Part shown: positions 43,748 to 53,446 of the stretch, piece after piece
Layout of the letters: every line of letters starts with the position of its first letter
Numbering within the stretch: position 1 is the stretch's first letter
Assembly: GCA_903861645.1 (NCBI GenBank)
Contig: CAIOVE010000103.1
Span: 62,001-126,000 of the forward strand
Reading direction: 5' to 3'
DNA length: 64,000 nt
DNA from: an uncultured Hyphomicrobiales bacterium
Lineage (GTDB): Bacteria; Pseudomonadota; Alphaproteobacteria; Rhizobiales; Beijerinckiaceae
Notes under the pieces: generated by a model
The model's input: only the letters and a program-made list of their open reading frames with translations
Databases searched by the model: none
What the model was told of the DNA's origin: nothing
Made by a program: the position numbers and the translations under genes

Positions 43748-44496
43748 GCGACGCCGAGATCAGCTTCGATCACGTGACGAAGGAATTTCCGAAGCCCGAC
43801 GGCGGCGGACTTTTCCGCGCGGTCGACGATGTCAGTCTCGCCATCGCGCCGGGCGAACTCATCGCGCTGCTAGGGAAGACCGGTTGCGGCAAGTCGACCA
43901 TGTTCAACATGATCGCGGGCCTGACCGAGCCCAGCGCCGGCGTCCTGCGCGTCGCCGGGCGCGATCCCTTCGGCGATTTCAACTGGTTCCGCGGCAAGAT
44001 CGCCATCGTATTCCAGAACGACCGACTGCTGCCCTGGCGCACGGCCATTGAGAATGTCGAGATTGGCCTTGAAATGCTCGGTGTGCCGACGGCTGAACGT
44101 CGCCAGCGCGCGCAGGCCTGGCTGACCCGCCTCGGCCTCGCGGGTCATGAACGGGATTATCCGCATGCGCTGTCGGGCGGCATGCGACAACGCGTCTCCA
44201 TCGCGCGCGCCTTCGCCACCGACGCGAAATTCCTGTTGTGCGACGAACCCTTTTCCGCGCTCGATGAAATCACCGGTCAGCGCCTGCGCGAGGAATTCGG
44301 GACGCTGGTGCGCGAGAACGGCAAGACCGCGGTATTCATCACCCATTCGATTAACGAAGCGATCCAGCTCGCCGACCGCATCGTCGTTCTGCGCCGCCCC
44401 GCGCGCATCGCGATGGACGCGCGCGTGCCGCGCAACGCCTCGCCCACCGAACGCGACGATCTCCGATCGCGGGTCGAAGCCATATTGTCGGAATAG
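43744..44496 (+). CDS. ABC transporter ATP-binding protein, SsuB/TauB type
   Basis: A 250-residue ATPase with Walker A GKTGCGKST, Q-loop 'IAIVFQNDRLLPWRTAIENV', signature LSGGMRQR, Walker B FLLCDEPFSALD and H-loop 'FITHSINEAI'. GTG 43744 is the coupled start. The Cys before Asp in Walker B is common in this subgroup. It energises the transporter with the two preceding genes. The next gene, an acyl-CoA dehydrogenase, begins 66 bases later. Confidence 0.94.
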   Translation: MSDAEISFDHVTKEFPKPDGGGLFRAVDDVSLAIAPGELIALLGKTGCGKSTMFNMIAGLTEPSAGVLRVAGRDPFGDFNWFRGKIAIVFQNDRLLPWRTAIENVEIGLEMLGVPTAERRQRAQAWLTRLGLAGHERDYPHALSGGMRQRVSIARAFATDAKFLLCDEPFSALDEITGQRLREEFGTLVRENGKTAVFITHSINEAIQLADRIVVLRRPARIAMDARVPRNASPTERDDLRSRVEAILSE

Positions 44497-44562
44497 CGTC
44501 CGGCCGCTCCCCTTGCCACCCGCGCGGGCGGCGCTAAGGTCGGCGAGGTTCCGGAGGAAGCC

Positions 44563-45774
44563 ATGGACTTTGCCTATTCACCCCGCGTGGAGGCGCTACG
44601 CGCCCAGCTCGACGCCTTCATGCGAAAGCATGTCCATCCCGTCGAAATGGAGTTCCAGCACGCGACCGAGAAGGGCCATCATCCCATGGCCATTCTCGAT
44701 CCGATCAAGGCGGCGGCGCGAAGCGAAGGCCTGTGGAACCTTTTTCTGCCGGCGTTGCGCGACGACGAGCCGGGCACGCGGCTGACCAACCTCGAATACG
44801 CGCCGCTGGCGGAAATCATGGGCCGCGTGTTCTGGGCGTCGGAAGCGTTCAATTGCAGCGCGCCCGATACCGGCAACATGGAGATACTGCATCTTTTCGC
44901 CACGCCCGAGCAGCGCGAACGCTGGCTCGATCCACTTCTCAACGGCGAGATACGCTCCTGCATCGGCATTACCGAGCCCGACGTCGCGTCGTCCGATCCG
45001 ACCAATCTTCAGACGACCATTCGCCGCGACGGCGATCACTACGTCATCAACGGGCGCAAGTGGTTCACCACCGGCGCGCTGCATCCGAACGTCCGCTTTT
45101 GCATCGTCATGGGCCTGTCCGACGAGCGACCGGAGGCCAATCCGCACGCGCGCCATTCGATGATCATCGTGCCGCTCGACACGCCCGGCGTCGAGATCGT
45201 CCGCAATCTGCCGATCATGCAGCACTATTCGGCCGAGGGTCACTGCGAGGTCGCCTACAATAATGTCCGCGTGCCCGCGGCCAACATGCTCGGCGAGGAA
45301 GGCAAGGGATTCGCGCTGGCGCAGGCGCGGCTCGGTCCCGGGCGCATCCATCATTGCATGCGCTCCATCGGCCAGTGCGAGGCCGCGCTCGACCTGATGT
45401 GCGCGCGCGCGCTGGAGCGCAAGGCCTTCGGCAAGGCGCTCGGCGATTACGCGAATATTCAGGACTGGATCGCCGAAAGCCGCATGGAGCTTGATCAGGC
45501 GCGACTATACGTGCTGCGCGCGGCGTGGATGATGGACCTGCATGGCAACAAATCCGCGCGCACGGAGGTGTCGGCGATCAAGGTCGTCGCGTCGCGCATG
45601 CAGACGCGCATTCTCGATCGCGCCATTCAGGTCTTCGGCGCCAAGGGCCTGACCAACGACACGCCGCTGGCCTTTCTCTGGACATGGGGGCGCGCGCTGC
45701 GTTTCATCGACGGGCCCGACGAGGTGCACACGCGCGTTGTCGCGCGCGCCGAATTGCGCAAGCACAAGGTCTGA
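44563..45774 (+). CDS. Acyl-CoA dehydrogenase family protein
   Basis: A 403-residue flavoprotein of the acyl-CoA dehydrogenase fold, closest in look to the ACAD10/11-like and medium-chain groups. It has 'CIGITEPDVASSDPTNLQTT' (FAD and substrate contact), 'GRKWFTTGALHPNVRFCIVM', 'LGPGRIHHCMRSIGQCEAAL' and 'AIQVFGAKGLTNDTPLAFLW'. It oxidises an acyl-CoA at the alpha-beta bond. ATG follows CCGGAGG. It lies between the transporter and an SDR gene (4-base gap), so it belongs to the same catabolic unit. Substrate unknown. Confidence 0.93.
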   Translation: MDFAYSPRVEALRAQLDAFMRKHVHPVEMEFQHATEKGHHPMAILDPIKAAARSEGLWNLFLPALRDDEPGTRLTNLEYAPLAEIMGRVFWASEAFNCSAPDTGNMEILHLFATPEQRERWLDPLLNGEIRSCIGITEPDVASSDPTNLQTTIRRDGDHYVINGRKWFTTGALHPNVRFCIVMGLSDERPEANPHARHSMIIVPLDTPGVEIVRNLPIMQHYSAEGHCEVAYNNVRVPAANMLGEEGKGFALAQARLGPGRIHHCMRSIGQCEAALDLMCARALERKAFGKALGDYANIQDWIAESRMELDQARLYVLRAAWMMDLHGNKSARTEVSAIKVVASRMQTRILDRAIQVFGAKGLTNDTPLAFLWTWGRALRFIDGPDEVHTRVVARAELRKHKV

Positions 45775-45778
45775 CGAC

Positions 45779-46549
45779 ATGGATTTCGCGCCGCTCATGC
45801 GAGGTCGTTGCGTGTTCATCACCGGCGCGTCGTCGGGCATCGGCGCCCATCTGGCGCGGCTTTGCGCGCGACTGGGCGCGAAGGTGGCGATCGCCGCGCG
45901 GCGCGTCGACGCGCTGCGCGAGCTGGAAAGCGAGCTGCGCGCGCTGGGCGCCGCCGACGCATTGGCGCTCGCGCTCGATGTCGCCGACGCCGACTCCGTC
46001 GAGGGCGTCATGCGCGCGGCGAGGCTGCAATTCGGCGCGCTCGATGTCGTCGTCAACAACGCCGGCATCGCGCCCGATGGCGCGGCCATCGACACGCCGA
46101 TCGCGCGCTTCGACCAGGTTCTGGACGTGAACCTGCGCGGCGCCTACGCCGTCGCGACGGCCGCCGCGCGCGTCTGGCGCGAGGATCGGCGTGGCGGATC
46201 ATTGATCAACATCGCTTCGATTCTCGGCCTGCGACAGGCGTCGGGCGTTTCGCCCTACGCGATTTCCAAGGCGGGCGTCGTGCAGATGACCAAGGTGCTC
46301 GCGCTTGAATGGGCGCGTCATGGCGTTCGCGTCAACGCGCTCGCGCCCGGCTATATCGACACGCCCATGACCAGCGACTTTTTCGCCACCGACATGGGTA
46401 AATCGATGATCGCGCGCATCCCCATGCGTCGCATCGGCAAGCCGGAAGACCTTGATGGTCCCTTTCTGCTGCTGGCGACCGAGGCTTCGGCGTTCATGAC
46501 CGGCGCCATCATCCCCGTCGACGGCGGCCATCTCGTCAATTCGATGTAA
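45779..46549 (+). CDS. SDR-family oxidoreductase 1
   Basis: A 256-residue short-chain dehydrogenase with the NAD(P)-binding TGASSGIG (about 18-25), NNAG, 'INIASILGL' with the catalytic Ser, and Y-x-x-x-K in 'SPYAISKAGV'. ATG 45779 is 4 bases after the acyl-CoA dehydrogenase stop, so the pair is likely co-translated. It could reduce or oxidise a hydroxyacyl-CoA or other alcohol. The convergent VOC gene stops 4 bases away. Confidence 0.94.
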   Translation: MDFAPLMRGRCVFITGASSGIGAHLARLCARLGAKVAIAARRVDALRELESELRALGAADALALALDVADADSVEGVMRAARLQFGALDVVVNNAGIAPDGAAIDTPIARFDQVLDVNLRGAYAVATAAARVWREDRRGGSLINIASILGLRQASGVSPYAISKAGVVQMTKVLALEWARHGVRVNALAPGYIDTPMTSDFFATDMGKSMIARIPMRRIGKPEDLDGPFLLLATEASAFMTGAIIPVDGGHLVNSM

Positions 46550-46553
46550 CGCG

Positions 46554-47072
46554 TCAGGCCGACGCGCGCGCCTTCTTGAAGTTCTGCCAGTCGGCGAGCG
46601 CGGCGTGCGCCTCGCGCGCCTGTTTCTCGATGAAGCCCGGCGGCTCCGTGCGCGTGGTTATTTCAAGCCGCAGGCCATTCGGATCGAAGAAATAGATCGA
46701 CTGGATGAACTCGTGATCGACGACCCCGATGACATCGACGCCCGCCGCCTTCAGGCGCGCGTGAATGGCCTCGACATCGGCCATCGTGGGCACCTCCAGC
46801 GCGAGATGCTGAACCCACTTCGGGGTATTGGGCGAGGGCTTTGGCGTTTCACCCGCGCCAAGATCGAAAAACGCGACGTAGGAACCGTCGCCCATCTCGA
46901 AAAACAGATGCAGATAGGGGCCTGGATCGCCGGAGCTCGGCACCGACGCGACCTTCACGCAACTCGTCATCGGCAGGCCGAGAACATCCTCGTAGAACGC
47001 GCGGGTCTCCTCGGCGTCGCGACAGGGAAACGCGAAATGGAACATTTTTTCGATGGCGCGCGGCGCGGGCAT
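46554..47072 (-). CDS. VOC (glyoxalase/extradiol dioxygenase) family protein
   Basis: A 172-residue protein with the paired beta-alpha-beta-beta-beta units of the VOC family: 'MFHFAFPCRDAEETRAFYED', 'LHLFFEMGDGSYVAFFDLG', 'VQHLALEVPTMADVEAIHAR' and 'YFFDPNGLRLEITTRTE'. Candidate metal ligands are His in FHFAF, His in QHLAL and Glu in LRLEI. ATG 47072 is behind GGGAGGAAG; the frame extends 31 codons upstream without support. It is alone on the minus strand between SDR genes. It may be an extradiol dioxygenase-like or isomerase enzyme. Confidence 0.88.
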   Translation of the reverse strand: MPAPRAIEKMFHFAFPCRDAEETRAFYEDVLGLPMTSCVKVASVPSSGDPGPYLHLFFEMGDGSYVAFFDLGAGETPKPSPNTPKWVQHLALEVPTMADVEAIHARLKAAGVDVIGVVDHEFIQSIYFFDPNGLRLEITTRTEPPGFIEKQAREAHAALADWQNFKKARASA

Positions 47073-47185
47073 GGGCTTCCTCCCAACGGAATTTCTTTTA
47101 TTGAGCTTAGCGTTCCCTCGCGCGCGCCGCAACGCGCGCTTGTCGGCCCGATTGACGCGCGGCATACTCGACCGACTTAGACGGG

Positions 47186-48070
47186 ATGGAGACGCGCGTG
47201 AGGGATTTCAAGGGCAAGGTCGCCGTGATCACGGGCGCCGCTTCCGGCATTGGCCTTGGCATGGCGCGCGTGTTCGGGCGCGAAGGCATGAAGGTCGCCA
47301 TGCTCGATGTCAGGCGCGAACCACTTGATGCGGCGGTCGAGGATGTCCGCGGCCTGCAGATCAACGCCATCGGCGTCGAGACCGATGTTTCCGACGCCAG
47401 ATCGGTCGAGGCGGCCGCCGCCCGTGTCGAAGCGGAATTCGGACGCGTCGATATTGTTTGCAACAACGCGGGCGTCCTCATCCACGACAAGGACATCATC
47501 GATATCTCGCCCGCCGAATGGGAATGGATCATCGGCGTCAATCTTCATGGCGTCATCAATGGCGTGCGCGCGTTTCTGCCGCGCATCCGCAAGCATGGCG
47601 AGGGCGGCCACATCGTCAATACCGCCTCCATCGGCGGCTTTCAGGTCGGCGCCGCCATGCGCACGCCCGCCTACGCGGTCACCAAGTTCGGCGTCGTCGC
47701 CGTTAGCGAGGGACTGCGCAACGAACTGACGGGCAGCAACATCGGCGTGAGCATTCTCGCGCCCGCCGCGACCGATACGGGCATCTACCGCTCGCCCCAG
47801 CACAAGCCGCAAAAATTCGGCGGGCCCGACGGCGGCCCCGATCCGACGCCCGAGGTGTTGCGCGCGGGCGCGCGGCCCGACCAGATTGGCCGCCGCGTGC
47901 TCGATGGCGTAAAGCACGGCGACTTCTATATATTCACGCACGTCGAGACGCGCGACTGGCTGCGCAAGCGCCATCAAGGCATCATCGATTCATTCGAATC
48001 CCTCGAACGTTTCGAGGCCGAGGTCGAGATGATCCCGCGCATGGGAACCTTTCCGGAGCAGCCGAAGTGA
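47186..48070 (+). CDS. SDR-family oxidoreductase 2
   Basis: A 294-residue dehydrogenase with TGAASGIG (about 16-23), NNAG, 'VNTASIGGFQVG' and 'PAYAVTKFGV' (YxxxK). The C-terminal ~70 residues extend beyond a minimal SDR ('VLDGVKHGDFYIFTHVETRD'), as in subfamilies for cyclic alcohols. Start is ATG 47186 or GTG 47198, the latter with GGAG in front. Its stop overlaps the next SDR gene (GTGA). Confidence 0.92.
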   Translation: METRVRDFKGKVAVITGAASGIGLGMARVFGREGMKVAMLDVRREPLDAAVEDVRGLQINAIGVETDVSDARSVEAAAARVEAEFGRVDIVCNNAGVLIHDKDIIDISPAEWEWIIGVNLHGVINGVRAFLPRIRKHGEGGHIVNTASIGGFQVGAAMRTPAYAVTKFGVVAVSEGLRNELTGSNIGVSILAPAATDTGIYRSPQHKPQKFGGPDGGPDPTPEVLRAGARPDQIGRRVLDGVKHGDFYIFTHVETRDWLRKRHQGIIDSFESLERFEAEVEMIPRMGTFPEQPK

Positions 48071-48858
48071 CCGTTAATTTGTTCGATCTGACCGGCAGGG
48101 TCGCCTTCATCACCGGCGCGGCGAGCGGCCTTGGCTTCGCCATGGCCGAGGCTTTCGCCGAACAGGGCGCCATTGTCGTCATGGCCGACGTCGACACGGA
48201 AAACCTACGCCGCTCGGTCGGTCGATTGACGCAGGCTGGCTTCAACGCGGAAGGCGTTGAACTCGACGTGCGCCACCCCTTGCGCATTCGCGAGGCGATC
48301 AACGAAGTCGTCGCCAAATACGGAAAACTCGACATTTGTTGCTGCAACGCCGGCATTTCCGGCGGCCCGCCGTTTTCAAAACCCGAGGGCCAGATCGAGA
48401 ATGTCGATCTCACCACGTGGGACAACGTGCTGAAGATCAATCAGACCGGCGTGTTCGCCACGATGCAGGCGGCCGCCGCCGTGATGAAGCCGCGCAAGAG
48501 CGGCCGCATCATCGTCACCTGCTCCATCTCGGGTCTCGTGACCGGCTCTATCTCTGGTTACACCTATTCGGCGACAAAGGCCGCCGTGATCCATCTGGTG
48601 CATCTGGCCGCGGTCGAACTCGCGCCCTACAACATCATGGTCAACGGCTTCGCGCCCGGACCATTCCTGACCAACATCGCTGGCGGTCGATTGTTCCGAG
48701 AGCCCGAGGTGGTCGAGTTCATGGCCGGCACAGTGCCGCTGAAGCGCATGGCCGACCCGAAGGAATTGAAGGGTCTTGCGTTGCTGCTGGCGTCCGACGC
48801 GTCGAGCTACATCACCGGCACGGTGATTCCGATCGACGGCGGCGCGACGGCGATGTGA
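48067..48858 (+). CDS. SDR-family oxidoreductase 3
   Basis: A 263-residue dehydrogenase with TGAASGLG (about 16-23), 'CCNAGISGG', 'IIVTCSISGLVTG' with the catalytic Ser and 'YTYSATKAAV' (YxxxK). The GTG start overlaps the preceding gene. It is the last gene before murB, which is convergent with only 6 bases between the stops. With SDR 1 and 2 it suggests several alcohol/ketone steps in the pathway. Confidence 0.93.
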   Translation: MTVNLFDLTGRVAFITGAASGLGFAMAEAFAEQGAIVVMADVDTENLRRSVGRLTQAGFNAEGVELDVRHPLRIREAINEVVAKYGKLDICCCNAGISGGPPFSKPEGQIENVDLTTWDNVLKINQTGVFATMQAAAAVMKPRKSGRIIVTCSISGLVTGSISGYTYSATKAAVIHLVHLAAVELAPYNIMVNGFAPGPFLTNIAGGRLFREPEVVEFMAGTVPLKRMADPKELKGLALLLASDASSYITGTVIPIDGGATAM

Positions 48859-48863
48859 GCGCG

Positions 48864-48893
48864 ATCAGGCGGGTACGCCAATCCGCCTGATTT
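48864..48893 (+). terminator. Hairpin at the SDR 3 / murB junction
   Basis: ATCAGGCGG (48864-48872) pairs perfectly with CCGCCTGAT (48883-48891), followed by only three T. It starts just after the SDR 3 stop and lies mostly in the last codons of murB on the other strand, so it may serve as a weak terminator for the plus-strand operon. Confidence 0.45.
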
Positions 48894-49788
48894 CCCAGCG
48901 CAACTCGACGCCCGAGTTGTCGCGCACGCGACGACGCACTTCCTCGCCAAGCCCCTCGATGTCGGCGGCTGTCGCGCCGCCGCGATTGATGAGGAAATTG
49001 CAGTGCATCGGGCTGACCTGCGCGTCGCCCATCACAAGGCCGCGACAGCCGGCGGCGTCGATGACCTTCCACGCGCTCAGCGGCTTCGGATTTGCGAAGG
49101 TGGAGCCGCCCGTCTTCTCGCGAATGGGCTGCGAAGCCTCGCGCGCCGCCGTGATGCGCGCCATCTCGGCTTCGATCTCCGCGGGCGCGCCCGCGCGACC
49201 CTGAAACAGCGCGCTGGTGAAGATCACGTCATCGGGCGCGTCGCTGTGGCGATAGGAAAAACCCATGTCCGCGTGGCCGAGGACGCGGATGGCGCCGTCG
49301 CGATCAACGCCGCGCGCCTCGATCAAAACGTCGGTGGTCTCGCCGCCGTGGGCGCCCGCGTTCATGCGCAACGCGCCGCCAATCGAGCCGGGAATGCCGC
49401 AGTAGAACGCCAGGCCATCGACGCCCGCCTCGGCGGCGGCGCGCGCGAGGCGCATGTCGGGAACCGCCGCGCCGACGCGCAGGCGATGGTCGGGCAAGAC
49501 CGCAATTTCGCCGAACGGCTTGCCGCCGAGACGAATGACGACGCCGGGCACGCCGCCATCGCGCACGATCAGATTCGAACAAAGCCCGATGGAGGTCACG
49601 GGAATGTCGCGCGGCAAGCGCGACATGAAATAGGCGAGGTCATCCTCGTCCGCGGGCGAGAACAAAGCCTGCGCCGGGCCGCCCACGCGAAACCACGTAT
49701 AGGGCGCGAGCGGCGCGTTGGCGCTCAGGCGCCCGCGCAAGTCCGGCGCGCGCGCGGCGATATCGCCGACGATGTCGGGAAAGCTCAC
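48865..49788 (-). CDS. murB: UDP-N-acetylenolpyruvoylglucosamine reductase
   Basis: A 307-residue flavoenzyme that reduces UDP-GlcNAc-enolpyruvate to UDP-MurNAc with NADPH. It has '[19 protein letters not shown]', '[13 protein letters not shown]', '[20 protein letters not shown]' and '[20 protein letters not shown]'. The GTG start (49786-49788) overlaps the murC stop as GTGA; the frame extends further but inside murC. It is the last gene of the minus-strand cell-wall cluster; ddl, ftsQ, ftsA and ftsZ, which normally follow, are not present here. Confidence 0.96.
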   Translation of the reverse strand: MSFPDIVGDIAARAPDLRGRLSANAPLAPYTWFRVGGPAQALFSPADEDDLAYFMSRLPRDIPVTSIGLCSNLIVRDGGVPGVVIRLGGKPFGEIAVLPDHRLRVGAAVPDMRLARAAAEAGVDGLAFYCGIPGSIGGALRMNAGAHGGETTDVLIEARGVDRDGAIRVLGHADMGFSYRHSDAPDDVIFTSALFQGRAGAPAEIEAEMARITAAREASQPIREKTGGSTFANPKPLSAWKVIDAAGCRGLVMGDAQVSPMHCNFLINRGGATAADIEGLGEEVRRRVRDNSGVELRWEIRRIGVPA

Positions 49789-51191
49789 GCCTTGACCCCG
49801 CCAAGCTGCTCCGGCAGCGCGTAGGCCCATTGCGTGATGTTGCCGGCGCCGAGGAACACCACGTAATCGCCGGGTTGGGCTAGCCCCTTCACCACCTCGG
49901 GCAAGGCCTCAGGCCCATCGAGCGCGATGGCGCTGCGGTGGCCATGCGCCTTGATGGCGGAGACGAGATGCTGCTTGTCGACGCCCTCGATCGGCTTCTC
50001 GCCGGCGGGATAGACATCCGCCACGATGACCGAGTCCGCGTCGTTGAAACAGGTCGCGAAATGTTCGAACAGGGATTGCAGGCGCGTGTAACGATGCGGC
50101 TGAACAATGGCGATAACGTTCGCCTTTGTGGAGGCGCGCGCCGCGCGCAGAACGGCGGATATCTCCACGGGATGATGCGCGTAATCGTCGAAGATCTGCG
50201 CGCCGAGCGCCTCGCCCGTGCGCGTGAAGCGCCGCTTGACGCCCCCGAAGCCCGCGAGCGCGGCGCGAATGGCGTCGACCGACATGCCGAGCTCGAACGC
50301 GACCGCGATGGCGGCGGTGGCGTTGAGCGCGTTGTGATGGCCAGGCATCGGCAGCACGATATCCTCGATATAGGTCGCCTTCGAAGCCTTGCGGTCGCGC
50401 ACGATCACGTTGAAGCGGCTGACGCCGCCCGCGAGATTTACGTCGAGCAGGCGCACGTCGGCCTGCGGATTCTCGCCGTAGGTTATGACGCGGCGATCCT
50501 CGATGCGACCAACGAGTTCCTGCACGGTGGGATGATCGAGGCACATGACCGCGAAGCCGTAGAAGGGCAGGTTCTCGACGAGGTTGCGGAACGCCTCCTT
50601 CACCGCGTCGAAGGTCTTGAAATGATCGAGATGCTCGGGATCTATATTCGTGACGATGGCGACGTCGGCCGGCAATTTAAGAAACGTGCCGTCGCTTTCG
50701 TCCGCCTCGACGACCATCCATTCGCCCGCGCCCAATCGCGCGTTCGTGCCATAGGCGTTGATGATGCCGCCGTTGATGACGGTCGGATCGAAGCCGCCCT
50801 TGTCGAGCAGGGTCGCGACCATGGATGTCGTGGTTGTCTTGCCATGCGTGCCGGCGATGGCGACGCATTGCTTGAGCCGCATGAGCTCGGCCAGCATCTC
50901 GGCGCGACGCACGACCGGCAAACGCCTTTCGCGCGCCGCGAGCAATTCGGGATTATCGCGGCGGATGGCGGTCGAGGCCACGACCACGGCCGCCTCGCCA
51001 AGATTACCGGCGTGATGGCCGACAAAGACATCGGCGCCCTTGTCGCGCAGGCGCTTGACGTTGGCGCTGTCGCTGGCGTCCGAGCCCTGCACGCGATAGC
51101 CAAGGTTCAGCAAAACCTCGGCGATGCCGGACATGCCGATGCCGCCGATGCCGACGAAATGGATGGGACCCAGCTCGGCGGGCAGCTTCAC
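49785..51191 (-). CDS. murC: UDP-N-acetylmuramate-L-alanine ligase
   Basis: A 468-residue Mur ligase that adds L-Ala to UDP-MurNAc with ATP. It has the N-terminal UDP-binding '[18 protein letters not shown]', P-loop '[15 protein letters not shown]' and '[16 protein letters not shown]'. The C-terminal domain shows '[20 protein letters not shown]'. Length and start fit the family. It follows murG with 17 bases between and overlaps murB. Confidence 0.97.
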   Translation of the reverse strand: MKLPAELGPIHFVGIGGIGMSGIAEVLLNLGYRVQGSDASDSANVKRLRDKGADVFVGHHAGNLGEAAVVVASTAIRRDNPELLAARERRLPVVRRAEMLAELMRLKQCVAIAGTHGKTTTTSMVATLLDKGGFDPTVINGGIINAYGTNARLGAGEWMVVEADESDGTFLKLPADVAIVTNIDPEHLDHFKTFDAVKEAFRNLVENLPFYGFAVMCLDHPTVQELVGRIEDRRVITYGENPQADVRLLDVNLAGGVSRFNVIVRDRKASKATYIEDIVLPMPGHHNALNATAAIAVAFELGMSVDAIRAALAGFGGVKRRFTRTGEALGAQIFDDYAHHPVEISAVLRAARASTKANVIAIVQPHRYTRLQSLFEHFATCFNDADSVIVADVYPAGEKPIEGVDKQHLVSAIKAHGHRSAIALDGPEALPEVVKGLAQPGDYVVFLGAGNITQWAYALPEQLGGVKA

Positions 51192-51208
51192 GACAAAATT
51201 CTCCGTAA

Positions 51209-52309
51209 TTACAAAGCGTTCGAAACGCGAACGACAAACTCGGCCAGTCGCGCGGCGGCGTCCGGCACGCCAAGAGCCCGCGCGGCGGCTGCGGCGTAGC
51301 GCATGGCGTCGGGATTGTCGAGCCGCTGGCCAATCTCCTCGGCGAGCCTTTGGGGCGTGAAATCCGCCTGCGGGATGACCGTCGCCGCGCCGACCGCGCC
51401 CAGAATGGCCGCGTTGGCCGCCTGATCCTGATCGAGCGCGCCGGGCAAGGGCACGAGAATGGAGTCGCGGCCGATGACCGCGAGTTCCGAAACGGTCGAG
51501 GCGCCCGCTCGTCCGACCACCAGATGCGCGGCGGCCATGCGCGCGGGCAAATCCTTGAAAAAGCTCTCGACCGTCGCTGGGACGCCAAGGCGCGCGTAGA
51601 CATCGCGCACGCGCTGGAGATCCTCGGGACGCGCCTGCTGCGTGACACGCAGTCGCGCGCGCGCCGCGGGCGCGAGCAGCTCGATCGCCGCCGGCGCCAC
51701 ATCGCTCATCACGCGTGCGCCCTGCGACCCGCCCGTCACCAGAATTTCAATCGGCCCGTCGGCCGGCTCCGCATATGGCGCTCGCGCCGCCTCGATCACC
51801 GCGGGCCGCACGGGATTGCCGATATGCGTCGCCTTGGCGGCGATGGCGGGAGCGACGCCAGCGAGCCTGGGAAAGCCCGTGGCGATGGCGGTGGCGCGCG
51901 CGCTCAGAAATCGATTGGCGCGACCCATGACGGCGTTCTGCTCGTGGATGATCGTGACGAGCCCCGCCTGTTGCGCGGCCAGTAGCGGAGGCACGGTGGG
52001 ATAACCGCCAAAGCCGACAACAGCCGATGGCTTGACGCGCTTGATGACTCCGCGCGCCACCCATACGCCGCGCGCCAGCGTCAGCCCGGCCTTCAGCTTG
52101 CCAAACGCCGACCCGCCCGAGGGCGTCGCGGCGGGAATGGCGTGGATCGCGTCGGCGGGGAAATCGGCGCCATATTTCAGCGCGCGGGAATCCGTCGCGA
52201 GTTCGACGCGCAAGCCACGCGCGCGCAGGGCGATTGCGAGCGACTCGGCGGGAAACAGATGACCACCCGTGCCACCGGCGGCGAGCAGGATCGGGCCACG
52301 ATCACCCAT
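51209..52309 (-). CDS. murG: UDP-GlcNAc:lipid I N-acetylglucosaminyltransferase
   Basis: A 366-residue peripheral membrane glycosyltransferase that makes lipid II. N-terminal '[20 protein letters not shown]', '[14 protein letters not shown]' and '[16 protein letters not shown]', then the C-domain '[18 protein letters not shown]' and '[20 protein letters not shown]' are all typical. ATG 52309 lies 2 bases after the ftsW stop; the longer frame runs back into ftsW and is not used. Confidence 0.97.
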   Translation of the reverse strand: MGDRGPILLAAGGTGGHLFPAESLAIALRARGLRVELATDSRALKYGADFPADAIHAIPAATPSGGSAFGKLKAGLTLARGVWVARGVIKRVKPSAVVGFGGYPTVPPLLAAQQAGLVTIIHEQNAVMGRANRFLSARATAIATGFPRLAGVAPAIAAKATHIGNPVRPAVIEAARAPYAEPADGPIEILVTGGSQGARVMSDVAPAAIELLAPAARARLRVTQQARPEDLQRVRDVYARLGVPATVESFFKDLPARMAAAHLVVGRAGASTVSELAVIGRDSILVPLPGALDQDQAANAAILGAVGAATVIPQADFTPQRLAEEIGQRLDNPDAMRYAAAAARALGVPDAAARLAEFVVRVSNAL

Positions 52310-52311
52310 TT

Positions 52312-53442
52312 TCAGGCGCCCAGCCGCGACATGATCTGCGATTTCGGCCGCTTGCGCGTGACCGCGATGAGAAAGCCCATCGTCAACGCCAGCGAGATCA
52401 GCGACGAACCGCCATAGGAAATGAAGGGCAGGGTCATGCCCTTGGCCGGCATCAGATGCACGTTGACCGCCATGTTGATCGCGCTTTGCAGGCCAAACAG
52501 CATGACGAGCCCCGCCGAGGCGAAACGGCAGAAGGAGTCCTCGTTGCGCATCGCCGAGCTCAGGCCACGCAACACGATGAAGCAGAAGAGCGCGACGATG
52601 CACAGACAGACAATGACGCCGAACTCCTCGCCCGTGACCGCCAGGATGAAATCGGTATGGCTATCGGGCAGAACCCGCTTGAGCGTGCCCTCGCCCGGTC
52701 CCTTGCCGAACCAGCCGCCGGAAATGAAACTTTCCATCGCGGTGTCGACCTGAAACGTGTCGCCCGGCGAGGCGCCCGACGCCGGCTCGATGAACTTCTC
52801 GATGCGCGCGCGAACGTGCGGCACGAATTGATACGCGAAGAAGGCGCCGGTGAGGCCAATGCCGCCAATGCCCGCGACCCACATCCAGTGCAGCCCGGCG
52901 GCGAAGAACAACGCGGCCCAGACCATGGACAACAACATGGTCTGCCCGAAATCGGGTTGCAGCATGAGCGGCCCGATGGTGCAGACAAGCAGGAAAATGG
53001 CCAGCGTGTTGCCAGGCATGTCGCGACGGCGGCCACCCTCCGAAAAAGCCCAGGCGGCCAGGACAATAAACGCCGGTTTGACGAATTCGGATGGCTGGAC
53101 GCCAAGAATCCAGCGGCGCGCGCCCTTGACCTCGACGCCGTAAAAAAGCGCGAGAACGATCAGCGCCATGCCAACGAGGTAGACGATCAGCGCGCCACGA
53201 CGCACAAACCGCGGAGACAGAAACGATGTCGCGATCATCAGCACGGCGGAGATCGCGAGATAGGCGACCTGACGATTGACGAAATAAAAGGCCGATCGGC
53301 CAAGGCGCTCGGCCTCGGGCGGCGAGCCCGCCATGGTGAGCACGAGACCCAGCACCATCAGCATGCCAATCGGCGCGAGAATCCAGCGGTCGATCGTCCA
53401 CCACCAGTTGGCGATTGGCGATGTTTCGGCGCGAGACATCAT
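52312..53442 (-). CDS. ftsW: Septal peptidoglycan polymerase FtsW (SEDS family)
   Basis: A 376-residue polytopic SEDS protein with about ten hydrophobic segments. It polymerises lipid II at the division site with FtsI. Motifs include 'VKGARRWILGVQPSEFVKPA' and 'MLQPDFGQTMLLSMVWAALF', and 'MPAKGMTLPFISYGGSSLIS' near the C-terminus. It lies 4 bases after murD and 2 bases before murG, as in other dcw clusters. The family Asp/Glu residues around the large periplasmic loop are in place. Confidence 0.97.
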   Translation of the reverse strand: MMSRAETSPIANWWWTIDRWILAPIGMLMVLGLVLTMAGSPPEAERLGRSAFYFVNRQVAYLAISAVLMIATSFLSPRFVRRGALIVYLVGMALIVLALFYGVEVKGARRWILGVQPSEFVKPAFIVLAAWAFSEGGRRRDMPGNTLAIFLLVCTIGPLMLQPDFGQTMLLSMVWAALFFAAGLHWMWVAGIGGIGLTGAFFAYQFVPHVRARIEKFIEPASGASPGDTFQVDTAMESFISGGWFGKGPGEGTLKRVLPDSHTDFILAVTGEEFGVIVCLCIVALFCFIVLRGLSSAMRNEDSFCRFASAGLVMLFGLQSAINMAVNVHLMPAKGMTLPFISYGGSSLISLALTMGFLIAVTRKRPKSQIMSRLGA

Positions 53443-53446
53443 GGCG

